DNA from: Terriglobales bacterium
Lineage (GTDB): Bacteria; Acidobacteriota; Terriglobia; Terriglobales; Acidobacteriaceae
Length of the DNA stretch: 64,000 nucleotides
Assembly: GCA_035651995.1 (NCBI GenBank)
Contig: DASRER010000039.1
Span: 1 to 64,000 of the forward strand
Direction of reading: 5' to 3'
Shown here one piece after another: positions 50,601-60,359 of this stretch. Numbering within the stretch: the stretch's first letter is position 1; every line of letters starts with the position of its first letter. The translations under genes were made by a program, and so were the position numbers. The notes beneath the pieces were generated by a model, which saw only the letters and a list, made by a program, of their open reading frames with translations, made no database searches and was not told the DNA's origin.

Positions 50601-51536
50601 ATGCGGACCGCCGCCACCCTCGTCCTTGCGCTGCTGGTTTGCCCGGCCCTGCTCGCCCAGGACGACCTCGCCACCTTCAAGGCCGAGGTCAACCTCGTGC
50701 TGCTCGACGCCACCGTCCGCGACCGCCAGGGCCGCGTCATGACCGACCTGGGGAAAGACGACTTCCGCCTGCTGGAAGACGGACGCGAGCAGCGCATTCA
50801 GTACTTCTCGCGCGACGAGCTGCCGCTGGCCATCGCGCTCGTGCTCGACGTGAGCGGCAGCATGAAGCCAACCTTCGCGCAACTGCGGCGCTCGATGGTT
50901 TACGCCCTCGACCGCCTGCGTCCCACCGACCGCGCCGTGCTCTTCGCCTTCAGCCGCGACACCGAACGCCTCACCGGCCTCACCAGCAACCACGACCAGC
51001 TCGCCGACGCCATGGAATCGGTGAGCGCGCGCGGCGGCACCGACATCCTCGACGCGCTCTGGGCCGCCAGCGTCTACCTGAAGCAGCAGGCCCCGAAAGA
51101 CCGCCGCGCCGTCATCCTCATCTCCGACAACATCGCCCCCAAGCGCGCCGAGCATGGCACGAAGGAAGTCATCGAGACCGCGCTCGAGTTCGAAACCGAA
51201 GTCCACAGCCTGTGCGTGTGCAACATGCCGCTCGGCTACGCGCTCCGCTTTACCCAGCCGGCATTCGCGCGCGTGAACGTTAGCAAAATCGTGAAGGCAA
51301 CCGGCGGCGCTCTCACCAAGACTGGCTCCGACCAAACCCTCATCGAAGCCCTCGGCCAGACGCTGACCCGTCTGCGCCAGCGCTACACGCTGGGCTATAC
51401 GCCCGACAAACGCAAAGACGCCAGGCCCGGCCAGTTCCACCGCGTCGAAATCCGCCTCTCACCCCAGATCGGCAAGCCTGGCGACGACTACACCGTCTCC
51501 GCACGCTCGGGCTACTACACGCCGTCGACTCCCTGA
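50601..51536 (+). CDS. Secreted VWFA-domain protein, acidobacterial type
   Basis: A 311-residue protein. MRTAATLVLALLVCPALLAQ is a signal peptide. FKAEVNLVLLDATVRDRQGR and DDFRLLEDGREQRIQYFS are the N-terminal strands typical of the VWFA-related domain described from Acidobacteria (TIGR03436 type). The MIDAS metal motif is DVSGS at residues 83-87, with the Thr in RGGTD. The C-terminal half ends with YTLGYTPDKRKD and SGYYTP, common in this family. Likely binds a protein partner through Mg. Start ATG at 50601; the upstream GTG would translate a palindromic repeat. Confidence 0.92.
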   Translation: MRTAATLVLALLVCPALLAQDDLATFKAEVNLVLLDATVRDRQGRVMTDLGKDDFRLLEDGREQRIQYFSRDELPLAIALVLDVSGSMKPTFAQLRRSMVYALDRLRPTDRAVLFAFSRDTERLTGLTSNHDQLADAMESVSARGGTDILDALWAASVYLKQQAPKDRRAVILISDNIAPKRAEHGTKEVIETALEFETEVHSLCVCNMPLGYALRFTQPAFARVNVSKIVKATGGALTKTGSDQTLIEALGQTLTRLRQRYTLGYTPDKRKDARPGQFHRVEIRLSPQIGKPGDDYTVSARSGYYTPSTP

Positions 51537-51539
51537 AGC

Positions 51540-51573
51540 CTTCGTGTCCTGTGTCCCTTCGTGCCCTTTGTGT
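51540..51573. repeat. CTTYGYG repeat, divergent copy
   Basis: CTTCGTGTCCTGTGTCC followed by CTTCGTGCC and CTTTGTG; related to 13771 and 20332. It begins 4 bp after the VWFA stop. Confidence 0.45.
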
Positions 51574-51715
51574 TTAAGGCTTTTGACTTTGAATTTGCTT
51601 TTGCCGCGCGATTCGGTCCGCTGACGCCGGCAAAATTCGACTTTTGCTCACAGTCCCGCTATAAATGTCCGCTCCGCGCACTGAATTGGTTCCTGGTTTC
51701 TGCCGTCGCAAGTGG

Positions 51716-51750
51716 GTTTCACTCGAAACTTGAAACTGAACACTGTTTCC
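51716..51750. repeat. Heptamer array (GAAAC class) upstream of S9 peptidase
   Basis: GTTTCAC TCGAAAC, TTGAAAC TGAACAC and TGTTTCC. The same class returns at 54127, just after the peptidase gene. Confidence 0.65.
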
Positions 51751-51760
51751 GGGAGGCCTC

Positions 51761-54079
51761 ATGCTGCGTCGTTCCGCCGCGATCGCGGTTCTAACCCTGA
51801 TCACCCTGACCGCGCTCATCGCGCAAACGCCCGCCCGCCGTGCCATCACCGAAAAAGACATCTTCGCCTTCCAGTGGATTGGCGATCCGCAACCCTCGCC
51901 CGACGGACAGCGCGTGGCCTTCGTCAAGGTCACCGTGAACGAGAAGCGCGACGGCTACGACACGGCCATCTACACCGTCTCCACGCGCGGCAACGCGGCT
52001 CCCGAGCGGCTGACCGGCGGCCGGCACGATTCCGCCCCGCGCTGGTCGCCTGACGGAACGCGGCTGGCATTCCTCCGCTTTGAAGAAAAGGACGGCAAGC
52101 CGCAGCCGCCGCAGCTCTATCTTCTCTCGATTGCTGGCGGCGGCGAGGCCGTGCAGCTCACCCACATGCCGAAAGGCGCGGGCGCGCCCAACTGGTCACC
52201 CGACGGCAAGCACATCGCCTTCACCAGCACGACATTGCCCGAGGAGTTCGCCAGGTCCGAGCGCGAGCGCAAGATGAAAGAAGCGGAGATCAGGGCCGGG
52301 CCGGCAGCGAAACCGGAGGACGAGAAGGCCCGCACCGAGAAGAAGGAAGAAACCGAAACCAGCGGCGAAGGCGCCAGGGCCAGCTTCAATCCCGGACACG
52401 AGAGCGACGTCCGCGTCATCACCCGCGCCGTTTACCGCATGAACGGCGCCGGCTATCTCGATCCCTCGCATCCCACGCACATCTGGATGCTCGACACGCC
52501 CGCTCCCGGCGGCCCCGAGCCCACGCCGCGCCAGCTCACCTCCGGCAAGTTCGACGAAAGCGACATTACCTGGTCCAACGACAGCGCCCTCGTCTATTAC
52601 ACGACCACGCGAATCGAAGAACAGTACTACGAGCTGCCGCAGAGCGACGTGTACGCCGTCGCGCTTGCGGGCGGCGAGCCGCGCAAAATCGCCGCCCTTG
52701 ACTTCGACGCCGGCGGACTCTCGCTCAGCCCCGACGGCAAGCGCCTGGCCCTGCGCGGCGACGCGCGCCACGTGCCGGTGCAGTCCTACACGCAGCCTGA
52801 CTTGTGGGTGCTCGACATCGCCTCCGGCGGCCCGCCGCGCAACTTGACCGAAAAGTACGACTACGACGTCGGCGCCGGTCTCACCGGCGACCAGTCCGCC
52901 CCGCGCGCCGCCGGCAACTCGCGACCCATCTGGACCGCGGACGGCCGCGCCATCATTGACGTGGTCTCCAAGGAAGGCCGCGCCAACCTCGTCCAGTTCG
53001 ACGCGTCCACCGGCGCGCCCACCGAGTACACGCGCGGCAACCACGCCGTGATGAGCTTCCGCGCCCTCTCGTCCGCGAGCGGCCCGGCCGGCTTGCTGCT
53101 CAGCATCTCCACCCCCACCAACATCGCCGATCTTTATTCGTTGAGCGGCCCGGGCGGCGAAATGCGCCGCCTCACCAGCATCAACGCCGGCCTGTTCAGC
53201 CAGCTCAATCTCACCGAGCCGGAAGAAATCTGGTATCCGAGCTTCGACGGCAAGCGCATTCAGGCCTGGGTGCAGAAGCCGCCCGACTTCGACCCCGCGA
53301 AGAAGTACCCGCTCATCCTCAACATCCACGGCGGCCCGCACGCCGCTTACGGCTTCGTCTTCGACCACGAATTCCAGTGGATGGCGGCCAAGGGCTACGT
53401 CGTGCTCTATCCCAACCCGCGCGGGTCAACCAGCTACGGACAGGAGTTCGGCAACATCATTCAGTACCACTACCCGGGCGATGACTCCCGCGACCTGCTG
53501 CTCGGCGTGGATGAACTCATCCGGCGCGGCTATGTCGACGCGAAGAAACTCGGCGTCACCGGCGGCTCCGGGGGCGGCGTGCTCACCAACTGGATCGTGA
53601 CGCACAGCGATCGTTTCGCCGCCGCGGTCTCCCAGCGCGACATCAGCGACTGGGCCTCGTGGTGGTACACCGCCGATTTCACGCTTTTCCACGAAAACTG
53701 GTTCAAGGCGCCGCCGTTCGAAGATCCGGCCGACTACGCGGCACGCTCCGCCATCACCTTCGTCAAGAACATCCGCACTCCGATGATGTTCATCCTGGGC
53801 GAGGCCGACTACCGCACGCCTCCCACCTCGGGCGGCGAGCAGCTCTTCCGCGCGCTCAAGTACCTGAAACGCCCCACCATCATGATCCGTTTCCCCGGCG
53901 AGTCACACGAACTCTCCCGCAGCGGCCAGCCCTGGCACCGGGTGGAGCGCCTGCAACACATCGTGGGATGGATGGACAAGTACCTTCAGGGAAAGCGCAT
54001 CCCGCAGTACGACAGCGTGGCTGAGCAGCAACCGGCCGGCGTGCCAAAACCTGCCGAGCAGCCGGAAAAACGGAAGTAG
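51761..54079 (+). CDS. Secreted S9-family prolyl oligopeptidase
   Basis: A 772-residue exported peptidase. ATG at 51761 follows GGGAGG; residues 1-22 are a signal peptide. Propeller repeats (PQPSPDGQRVAFVKV, PRWSPDGTRLAFLRF, PNWSPDGKHIAFTS) span about 40-470, with a charged insertion at about 165-205 (KARTEKKEETETSGEG). The hydrolase domain holds the nucleophile Ser in VTGGSGGGVLTNW (about 602), the Asp in LGEADYRTPP (about 683) and the His in PGESHELS (about 715). The nucleophile elbow GGSGGG differs from the GxSYGG of the gene at 43886. Tail is Gln/Pro/Lys-rich. Confidence 0.93.
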   Translation: MLRRSAAIAVLTLITLTALIAQTPARRAITEKDIFAFQWIGDPQPSPDGQRVAFVKVTVNEKRDGYDTAIYTVSTRGNAAPERLTGGRHDSAPRWSPDGTRLAFLRFEEKDGKPQPPQLYLLSIAGGGEAVQLTHMPKGAGAPNWSPDGKHIAFTSTTLPEEFARSERERKMKEAEIRAGPAAKPEDEKARTEKKEETETSGEGARASFNPGHESDVRVITRAVYRMNGAGYLDPSHPTHIWMLDTPAPGGPEPTPRQLTSGKFDESDITWSNDSALVYYTTTRIEEQYYELPQSDVYAVALAGGEPRKIAALDFDAGGLSLSPDGKRLALRGDARHVPVQSYTQPDLWVLDIASGGPPRNLTEKYDYDVGAGLTGDQSAPRAAGNSRPIWTADGRAIIDVVSKEGRANLVQFDASTGAPTEYTRGNHAVMSFRALSSASGPAGLLLSISTPTNIADLYSLSGPGGEMRRLTSINAGLFSQLNLTEPEEIWYPSFDGKRIQAWVQKPPDFDPAKKYPLILNIHGGPHAAYGFVFDHEFQWMAAKGYVVLYPNPRGSTSYGQEFGNIIQYHYPGDDSRDLLLGVDELIRRGYVDAKKLGVTGGSGGGVLTNWIVTHSDRFAAAVSQRDISDWASWWYTADFTLFHENWFKAPPFEDPADYAARSAITFVKNIRTPMMFILGEADYRTPPTSGGEQLFRALKYLKRPTIMIRFPGESHELSRSGQPWHRVERLQHIVGWMDKYLQGKRIPQYDSVAEQQPAGVPKPAEQPEKRK

Positions 54080-54126
54080 AAGTACGACGGGCGCGGCGCC
54101 CGCCGCACCCGTCGCGCTGCTCTTTC

Positions 54127-54150
54127 GTGAAACGGGAAACGTGAAACGGT
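54127..54150. repeat. Heptamer array (GAAAC class) after msrA stop
   Basis: GTGAAAC GGGAAAC and GTGAAAC GGTTCTT, ending 2 bp from the stop of msrA at 54153. Confidence 0.7.
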
Positions 54151-54152
54151 TC

Positions 54153-54620
54153 TTAGAAGTGGCACACCCTGCCGTGCTTCTCGAAATACTTCTGGTGATA
54201 CTCCTCCGCCCGCCAGAACGGCGAAGCCGGCGCGATCTGCGTCACGATCGGCTTGCGGAAACGCCCTGACTTATCCAGCGCCTCCTTGCTCGCCTTCGCC
54301 GCCGCCTCCTGCTCCGGCGAATAATAGAAGATGACGCTGCGATACTGCTTGCCGAAATCCGGACCCTGCCGGTTGAGCTGCGTCGGGTCGTGAATCTGCC
54401 AGAATCGGTCGAGCAACTGCTCGTAGCTCACCTTCTTGGGATCGAACGTGACTTCCACCACCTCGGCGTGCCCGGTCGTGTCGGTACAAACTTCCTGGTA
54501 ACTGGGGTTCTCTGTCTTCCCGCCCATGTAGCCCGAAACGGCATCAATCACCCCCGGGACCTCGCGGAACGCCGCCTCAACACCCCAGAAGCAGCCCGCG
54601 CCAAACGTGGCCTTTTCCAT
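54153..54620 (-). CDS. msrA: Peptide methionine-(S)-sulfoxide reductase
   Basis: A 155-residue MsrA, which repairs oxidised methionine. The catalytic motif GAGCFWGVE holds C10; [20 protein letters not shown] and [13 protein letters not shown] are the following family blocks. The resolving Cys is near the end (GRVCHF). ATG at 54620 follows AAGGAGAGG. No signal peptide, so cytoplasmic. Monocistronic, convergent with the S9 peptidase. Confidence 0.97.
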   Translation of the reverse strand: MEKATFGAGCFWGVEAAFREVPGVIDAVSGYMGGKTENPSYQEVCTDTTGHAEVVEVTFDPKKVSYEQLLDRFWQIHDPTQLNRQGPDFGKQYRSVIFYYSPEQEAAAKASKEALDKSGRFRKPIVTQIAPASPFWRAEEYHQKYFEKHGRVCHF

Positions 54621-54924
54621 GGTCCTCTCCTTATGAATGTCTATGAGTGTAACGATAAACCTGATGAAGGGTCAGGCTGGCGGCGCGCAACTCCCGCGCC
54701 ACACGCTTTACGTACGCAACTGACCGATGTCCGGATTCGCCCCTCGGCGCGTCCGAATGACGCATCCTGGCACACCTGTTAGATACCTTCTGCCGCCCTA
54801 AAGTTTCGCGCATCCCAGGCCGTCAACTCCGTTCTTCTCTCGATTGACACCAGAGTACCCGGTTGCTAGAGTCGCATCCTCGTCCAAATTTTGTCCGCGG
54901 AGCACACAGGAGACTTCCCGACCG
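54621..54924. other. Divergent intergenic region, msrA to BNR-IPT gene
   Basis: No gene seen. It holds the promoter of the BNR-IPT gene (54844-54872) and must hold that of msrA. Confidence 0.5.
54844..54872 (+). promoter_or_regulatory. Sigma70 promoter of BNR-IPT gene
   Basis: TTGACA (54844-54849) and TAGAGT (54867-54872) with the ideal 17-bp spacer. Confidence 0.7.
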
Positions 54925-57900
54925 ATGACACGCCGTCTGGGCCCGCTGTGCTGCGCTCCGCTCTGTCTCCTTCTCCTGCTGACCGCCCATCCTCTGCCTG
55001 CGCAACAGCGCAATCCGTTCGCGCAGCGGCGCATTCCCCAGCGCCGCGCGGCTGATGCCGATGCCAATCGCCGGGACCGCTCCGGCGGGCGACGCGAGCA
55101 CGACGGCCCCGAACAAATCCAGAAGCGCCAGGACTGGTTCTACCGCCAGCGCGCGTTTCCCCTCAAGCGCATCCCGGCGGGCGCGCGGCTCCGCGGCCTG
55201 CGCCAGATGGAAGCCATGGTCCGCGAGCAGCAGCGCGCGGCTGCCGCCTCCGGTCTGGGCATCACTGCCAATGCGAACACGTGGACGCTCATCGGCCCGC
55301 AGAGTGTCGTCCCGTTCAATGACAATCAGAGTGGCGCGCCCAATGCCACCGGTCGTATCACCGCGCTCGCCGTTGATCCGCGCAACGCCAATGTTGTCTA
55401 CGCGGGCGCCGCCCAGGGCGGCGTTTGGAAGTCCACCAACGGCGGACAGACCTGGACGCCGCTCACCGACCAGCAACCTTCATTGTCGGTAGGCGCAATC
55501 GCCATCGCTCCGTCGGCGCCCGACACCATTTACGTCGGCACCGGCGAATTCAACCTGGCGCTCGACGCCTACTACGGCGTCGGTGTGCTCAAGTCCACCG
55601 ACGGCGGCGCCACTTGGACTTACCTTCCCGGTTCGTTCTCCGGCCCTCTCGGCGCCGGCTTCTTCGGCGATGGCGGCGGCGCCTACTTCGGCTCCATCGC
55701 CGTGCATCCCACGAATCCCAACCTTGTGCTCGCCTCCGTGTTCAAGGAGACTGACACACAGGAGTTCTCCGGCGTCTATCGCTCCACCGACGGCGGCGTC
55801 ACCTGGACGCGCGTGCTCAATGGCTTCACGTTCCAGGTGGTGTTCGATGCCACCGGCAATAACGCCTATACCGGCCTGGGATACTGCGACGACCCGGGCA
55901 GCCCGTTCGATTGCGTTTCCATTGGCCAGCAGCCCGGCGGCTTTTACAAGTCGGCCAACAGCGGCCAGACCTGGTCGAAGGTGAACAACTTCGGTCTCGG
56001 CGCGCAGAACACGGAATTCATCGGGCGCGTGGCGCTCGGCGTCGCCCCCTCCAGTCCGAATACTCTTTTCGCCGCGGTAGGCGACAGCGCCGACGGCGGC
56101 TCCGATGGCGTTTTCAAGTCAATCGACGGCGGCAATACCTGGAGCACGGTTTTCAGCGGCGCGAATAATTTCTGCGGCCCGCAATGCGATTACGACCTTG
56201 TGCTCGGTATCCATCCCACGAACCCCAACACCGTTTTCATCGGCGGCTCCAGCCCCAAGTTCGCCGATAACAATGGCGTCGGCATGTTCCTCCGCTCCCT
56301 CAATTCCGGAAACTTCGTGGACATCTCCGGGAATCAGCCCACGCTCGCCGCCACCCGCCTGCACTCGGACCAGCACGCCATCGCCTTCTCCGCCGACGGC
56401 AGCAAGATGTACGTCGGCAACGATGGCGGCGTTTGGAGCACCACCGACGCGCTGAATGCGACTGTGACCTGGACTAGCCTGAACAACAACCTCGCCACGC
56501 TCCAGTTCTATCCCGGCGTGGCGGTGAATCCCGCCAACGTGAACTTCCTCCTCGGCGGCACGCAGGACAACTCCACGCTGCGCACCAGCGACACCAACAC
56601 CTGGTCGGAAGTAACCTGCGGCGACGGCGCCTTCAACCTCATCGACCCCAATACGCCGGCCACCGTTTACGCCACCTGCTTCGACGACGGCTCGGTGCAG
56701 AAGTCGGTGCAGGGCGGCGACGCGCCGAGCTGGGTCAACATCATGAACGGCATCGGCAGCGACCCGGTTCTCGACGCTACGCTGCTGCCGCCGCTGGCGA
56801 TGGATCCGAACAACTCCAACCGCCTCTACTTCGGCACCACGCGCCTCTACCGCAGCGAAAACGGCGGCGCAAACTGGACGGTCATTTCAAATTCTCTCCT
56901 CGGGCCGAACGCATTCGCAGGCTTCGACGCGCTCACCGCCATCGCGCCCTCGCCGGTGGACAACAACACGGTCTTTGTCGCTACCTCCGACGGCGTCGTC
57001 CGCTTCACGCGCAACGCGCTCGCCGGCGGCCTGAGCACGTTCACCTCCGTCAGCGGACTGCCCGGACGCTGGGTCACGAGCCTGGCCGTCAGCCCACGCA
57101 ACGGCGCCGCCTACGTCGGCGTCTCAGGCTTTTCTGGCTTCAGCGACAATCTTGGCCACGTCTTCTCCATTACGCTCAACGGCAACACGCCGACGCTCAC
57201 CGATATCAGTGGCAATCCGAACACGGGCGGGTTGCCCAACATCCCGGTGAACGACGTCATCGTCGATCCCGACGTGGACAACACGCTCTACATCGGCACC
57301 GACGTCGGCGTGTTCTACACCACAAACAACGGGGCCTCCTGGACGGCCTTGGTGAACGGCCTGCCGCGCTCGGCGGTCATGGGCCTGCGCCTGCACCGGG
57401 CGACGCGCACCTTGATCGCGGCCACGCATGGCCGAAGCGCCTGGGCCATCATCAGTCCGGTCGCCGCCACCGGCAATCCGGCGCCCACCCTGACCTCGCT
57501 GCAACCCAGCAATCTGGCTGCGGGCAGCGCCGGGTTTCAGCTCACCGTGAACGGAACGAATTTCGTGAGCGGCGCTGCTGTGCAATGGAACGGCTCAGCG
57601 CGGACCACCACGTTCGTCAATTCCACCCAGGTGAAGGCGGCCATCACCGCGGCCGACGTCTCCGCAGCCGGAAGCGCGAATGTCACGGTCGTGAATCCTG
57701 CACCCGGCGGTGGACCCTCGAACGCGTTGGTTTTCACCGTCAATCCTCCGCCTAAGCCGGGGCTGAATTCCATCTCCCCTGGAACTGCGGTCGCCAACAG
57801 CGGTGGCTTCACTCTCACGGTCAACGGCGCCGGCTTCACCCCCTCGTCGGTAGTTGGATGGAACGGCGCCGCGCGCTCCACAACGTTCGTCAGCGCGACG

Positions 57901-58725
57901 CAGCTCACCGCCGCGATTCTGCCCTCTGACGTGGCTGCGGCGGGCGCCGCAGCCGTGACTGTGTCCACGCCCGCTCCCGGTGGCGGCACATCAGACGCCG
58001 TAACATTCTTCATCACCAATGGAAACACGGTGCCGGCCTCGCTTCCGCAAGCCCGCTACTGGCCCCACATCGTCGCAGGCGCCGGCTACGTGACCAAGAT
58101 GACGGTCACCAACCTGACCAACGCGCCCAATGACATCCTGGTCTACTTCACCAGCCAGGCCGGCCAGACGCTGAAGACCGCCTCACTCCACCTCGCCGCC
58201 GCCGGCACCGCGCGCATCGCCACGCTCGAATCCGACCGCTTCGGCGCGCTCCAGATTCAGTGGGCCATCGTCAACAGCCAGGCCGACGTCACCATCAACC
58301 TGTTCTTCGAGTTCATCGCCGACGCCAACACGGGCGCCATCGTCAACACGGTCGGCTTCAACGACTCGCCCGGCCTGACCGCGTTCACCGTTCCCGTCGA
58401 GTTTGAGCCGCCGCCCCCCAACTTCGGCATCGGACGCACGGTCGGCATCGCCATCGCCAATCCCAACAACGCGCAGGCCACCGTCACCATCAAGCTGCTC
58501 GACAGCAGCGGCAGCATCGCCGCCACCCTCACGCGCAACGTGCCTGCCTTCGGTCAGATTTCCTTCCCGCTGGAGACGACGCCGGAATTTTCCGCCGTGC
58601 TGCCGAACGCAAACTTCCTTGGCAGCATCGCCGTCACCAGCACACAACCCGTCTCCGCCATCGCGCTGGAAGACGACCTCGGCCCGTTCTCGGCAATACC
58701 GGTGGTGCCAGGGACGGCGAAATGA
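54925..58725 (+). CDS. Secreted BNR propeller protein with IPT/TIG domains
   Basis: A 1266-residue exported protein. [20 protein letters not shown] starts a signal peptide; a basic Arg/Gln linker follows. Residues about 110-850 hold Asp-box repeats ([64 protein letters not shown]). Two IPT/TIG domains follow at about 852-1032 ([20 protein letters not shown] and its partner starting [20 protein letters not shown]). The last 230 residues ([19 protein letters not shown] onward) are a separate beta-rich module that I believe recurs at the ends of acidobacterial secreted proteins. Role likely adhesion or surface binding. Own promoter at 54844. Confidence 0.88.
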   Translation: MTRRLGPLCCAPLCLLLLLTAHPLPAQQRNPFAQRRIPQRRAADADANRRDRSGGRREHDGPEQIQKRQDWFYRQRAFPLKRIPAGARLRGLRQMEAMVREQQRAAAASGLGITANANTWTLIGPQSVVPFNDNQSGAPNATGRITALAVDPRNANVVYAGAAQGGVWKSTNGGQTWTPLTDQQPSLSVGAIAIAPSAPDTIYVGTGEFNLALDAYYGVGVLKSTDGGATWTYLPGSFSGPLGAGFFGDGGGAYFGSIAVHPTNPNLVLASVFKETDTQEFSGVYRSTDGGVTWTRVLNGFTFQVVFDATGNNAYTGLGYCDDPGSPFDCVSIGQQPGGFYKSANSGQTWSKVNNFGLGAQNTEFIGRVALGVAPSSPNTLFAAVGDSADGGSDGVFKSIDGGNTWSTVFSGANNFCGPQCDYDLVLGIHPTNPNTVFIGGSSPKFADNNGVGMFLRSLNSGNFVDISGNQPTLAATRLHSDQHAIAFSADGSKMYVGNDGGVWSTTDALNATVTWTSLNNNLATLQFYPGVAVNPANVNFLLGGTQDNSTLRTSDTNTWSEVTCGDGAFNLIDPNTPATVYATCFDDGSVQKSVQGGDAPSWVNIMNGIGSDPVLDATLLPPLAMDPNNSNRLYFGTTRLYRSENGGANWTVISNSLLGPNAFAGFDALTAIAPSPVDNNTVFVATSDGVVRFTRNALAGGLSTFTSVSGLPGRWVTSLAVSPRNGAAYVGVSGFSGFSDNLGHVFSITLNGNTPTLTDISGNPNTGGLPNIPVNDVIVDPDVDNTLYIGTDVGVFYTTNNGASWTALVNGLPRSAVMGLRLHRATRTLIAATHGRSAWAIISPVAATGNPAPTLTSLQPSNLAAGSAGFQLTVNGTNFVSGAAVQWNGSARTTTFVNSTQVKAAITAADVSAAGSANVTVVNPAPGGGPSNALVFTVNPPPKPGLNSISPGTAVANSGGFTLTVNGAGFTPSSVVGWNGAARSTTFVSATQLTAAILPSDVAAAGAAAVTVSTPAPGGGTSDAVTFFITNGNTVPASLPQARYWPHIVAGAGYVTKMTVTNLTNAPNDILVYFTSQAGQTLKTASLHLAAAGTARIATLESDRFGALQIQWAIVNSQADVTINLFFEFIADANTGAIVNTVGFNDSPGLTAFTVPVEFEPPPPNFGIGRTVGIAIANPNNAQATVTIKLLDSSGSIAATLTRNVPAFGQISFPLETTPEFSAVLPNANFLGSIAVTSTQPVSAIALEDDLGPFSAIPVVPGTAK

Positions 58726-58753
58726 TCGCCCCGTCCGTTTTTCGTCCAGGACA

Positions 58754-58780
58754 AAACCGCGCCCCATCGGGACGCGGTTT
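58754..58780. terminator. Bidirectional terminator-like hairpin
   Basis: AAACCGCG-C-CCC pairs with GGG-A-CGCGGTTT between the convergent BNR-IPT and lpd genes; T tract better on the minus strand. Confidence 0.65.
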
Positions 58781-58791
58781 CTGTTGCTAGT

Positions 58792-58819
58792 GTCCGAGAA
58801 CCGGAAACTGAGAACTCAC
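58792..58819. repeat. Heptamer array at the lpd stop
   Basis: GTCCGAG AACCGGA and AACTGAG AACTCAC. It overlaps the lpd stop codon at 58816. Confidence 0.7.
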
Positions 58820-60240
58820 TTCTTCGGCCGATAAATATCGGTCGCCGTTCCATAGTAGGAATCGGCCGCTTCCATCAGCGTCTCTGAGAGCGTCGGGTGC
58901 GGATGAATGGTCAGGCCCAGGTCCGCCGCGGTCGCGGCCATTTCGATGGCGTGCACGCCCTCGGCGATCATCTCGCCTGCCCGTGTCCCGGTAATGCCCA
59001 TGCCCAGGATGCGGTCCGTCTTCGGATCGATGATCAGCTTGGTCACGCCGTCGGTGCGGTCCATGCTGACCGCGCGCCCCGACGCAGCCCACGGATAGCG
59101 CACCACCTTCACCTCGCGTCCTTCCGCCTGCGCCTGCGTTTCGGTGAGCCCAGCCCACGCAATTTCCGGATCGGTGAACACGACGGCGGGAATCGCCTGG
59201 GGCTCGAACGCCACCCGCTTGCCCGCGATCACCTCGGCCGCCACCCGCCCCTCGTGCATCGCTTTGTGCGCCAGCATGGGCTCGCCGGCAATGTCGCCGA
59301 TGGCGAAAATCGCCGCCTCTTTGGTGCGCCGCTGCTCATCCACCTCGATGAACCCACGCTTGTCCTTCGTCACCTTCGTCTTCTCGAGGCCCTCAATCTC
59401 GGTGTTCGGCTTGCGCCCCACCGATACCAGAATCTTGTCGTACACCTGCTCACCCGCGGCTTCGCCCTCGAACTTCACGCGAATGCCGGTCTTCTCCTCT
59501 TTGATCTGGGTGACCTTGGTGTTGAGCATCACCTTGTCGAATACTTTCTCGATGCGCTTCGCCAGCGGCGTCACCAGGTCGCGATCAGCGCCCGGCAGCA
59601 GCCCCGAAAGCACTTCGACCACCGATACCTTCGTCCCCAGCGCCGCGTAGACCGTGCCGAGTTCCAGCCCGATATACCCGCCGCCAACGACCAGCAGCGT
59701 CTTCGGCACATCCGTCAGGTCGAGCGCGCCGGTGGAATCCATCACGCGCGCGCTCTTGATGTCGAACACCGGCAGCGTCGCCGGACGCGAACCCGTCGCC
59801 AGGATGATGTTGTCGAAGCGGATCTTTTCTTCCCCGCCGGCCGCCTTCGCGATCGAAACCGTGTTCGCGTCCGCCAGCGACGCCTTGCCCTGGATGTAGG
59901 TGACCTTGCGCTGCTTGGCGAGCTGTCCCAGCCCGCCGGTCAGCTTGCTGACCACGCTCGTCTTGAACGCGCGCAGCTTGTCCACGTCCACCTTCGGCTT
60001 CGCGAAGGCAACGCCCCACGCCGCCGCGTGGTCGGCTTCGTTGATCAGTTCCGCCACGTGCAGCAGCGCCTTCGACGGAATGCAGCCCACGTACAGACAC
60101 ACGCCGCCCGGATTCACGTCGCTGCCGATCATCGTGACCTCCAGCCCCAGGTCGGCGGCCATGAAGGCGGCGGCGTACCCGCCCGGACCCGCGCCTACCA
60201 CTGCAACTTTCTTTTTTGCGCCACTGCTCTGCTCAGCCAC
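58816..60240 (-). CDS. lpd: Dihydrolipoamide dehydrogenase (E3)
   Basis: A 474-residue flavoprotein disulfide reductase, E3 of the pyruvate dehydrogenase complex. FAD site VVGAGPGGYAAAF at residues 14-26; redox pair C48 and C53 in CLYVGCIPSK; second dinucleotide fold LVVGGGYIGLELGTV; C-terminal active-site His in HPHPTLSETLMEA. The GTG start at 60240 follows GGAGAACGCAG; the frame is open further upstream but lacks homology. Last gene of the aceE-aceF-lpd operon, about 117 bp after aceF. Confidence 0.97.
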   Translation of the reverse strand: MAEQSSGAKKKVAVVGAGPGGYAAAFMAADLGLEVTMIGSDVNPGGVCLYVGCIPSKALLHVAELINEADHAAAWGVAFAKPKVDVDKLRAFKTSVVSKLTGGLGQLAKQRKVTYIQGKASLADANTVSIAKAAGGEEKIRFDNIILATGSRPATLPVFDIKSARVMDSTGALDLTDVPKTLLVVGGGYIGLELGTVYAALGTKVSVVEVLSGLLPGADRDLVTPLAKRIEKVFDKVMLNTKVTQIKEEKTGIRVKFEGEAAGEQVYDKILVSVGRKPNTEIEGLEKTKVTKDKRGFIEVDEQRRTKEAAIFAIGDIAGEPMLAHKAMHEGRVAAEVIAGKRVAFEPQAIPAVVFTDPEIAWAGLTETQAQAEGREVKVVRYPWAASGRAVSMDRTDGVTKLIIDPKTDRILGMGITGTRAGEMIAEGVHAIEMAATAADLGLTIHPHPTLSETLMEAADSYYGTATDIYRPKK

Positions 60241-60337
60241 GCCTGCGTTCTCCTTGTTTTTTGGGAAACCTCTTGAGGAAACCAACTACTTGAGTGATGG
60301 GATCGGGCCGGTCAACGATTCAACTCGCGGAGCCGTA

Positions 60338-60359
60338 GAGATGTTGCTTGCAACGTCTC
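60338..60359. repeat. GAGACGTTGC-type palindrome at the aceF stop
   Basis: GAGATGTTGC-TT-GCAACGTCTC, perfect but for one G-U, overlapping the aceF stop codon at 60358-60360. Confidence 0.7.

Noticed and set aside
49289-51283. 664-codon plus-strand frame over the VPS10-like and VWFA genes
   Set aside because: Shadow frame: it crosses the ends of two well-supported genes and an intergenic palindrome and encodes an Arg/His/Pro-rich nonsense product.
54844-54924. TTG start at 54844 for the BNR-IPT gene
   Set aside because: It is the -35 hexamer of a well-spaced promoter; the ATG at 54925 begins a clear signal peptide.
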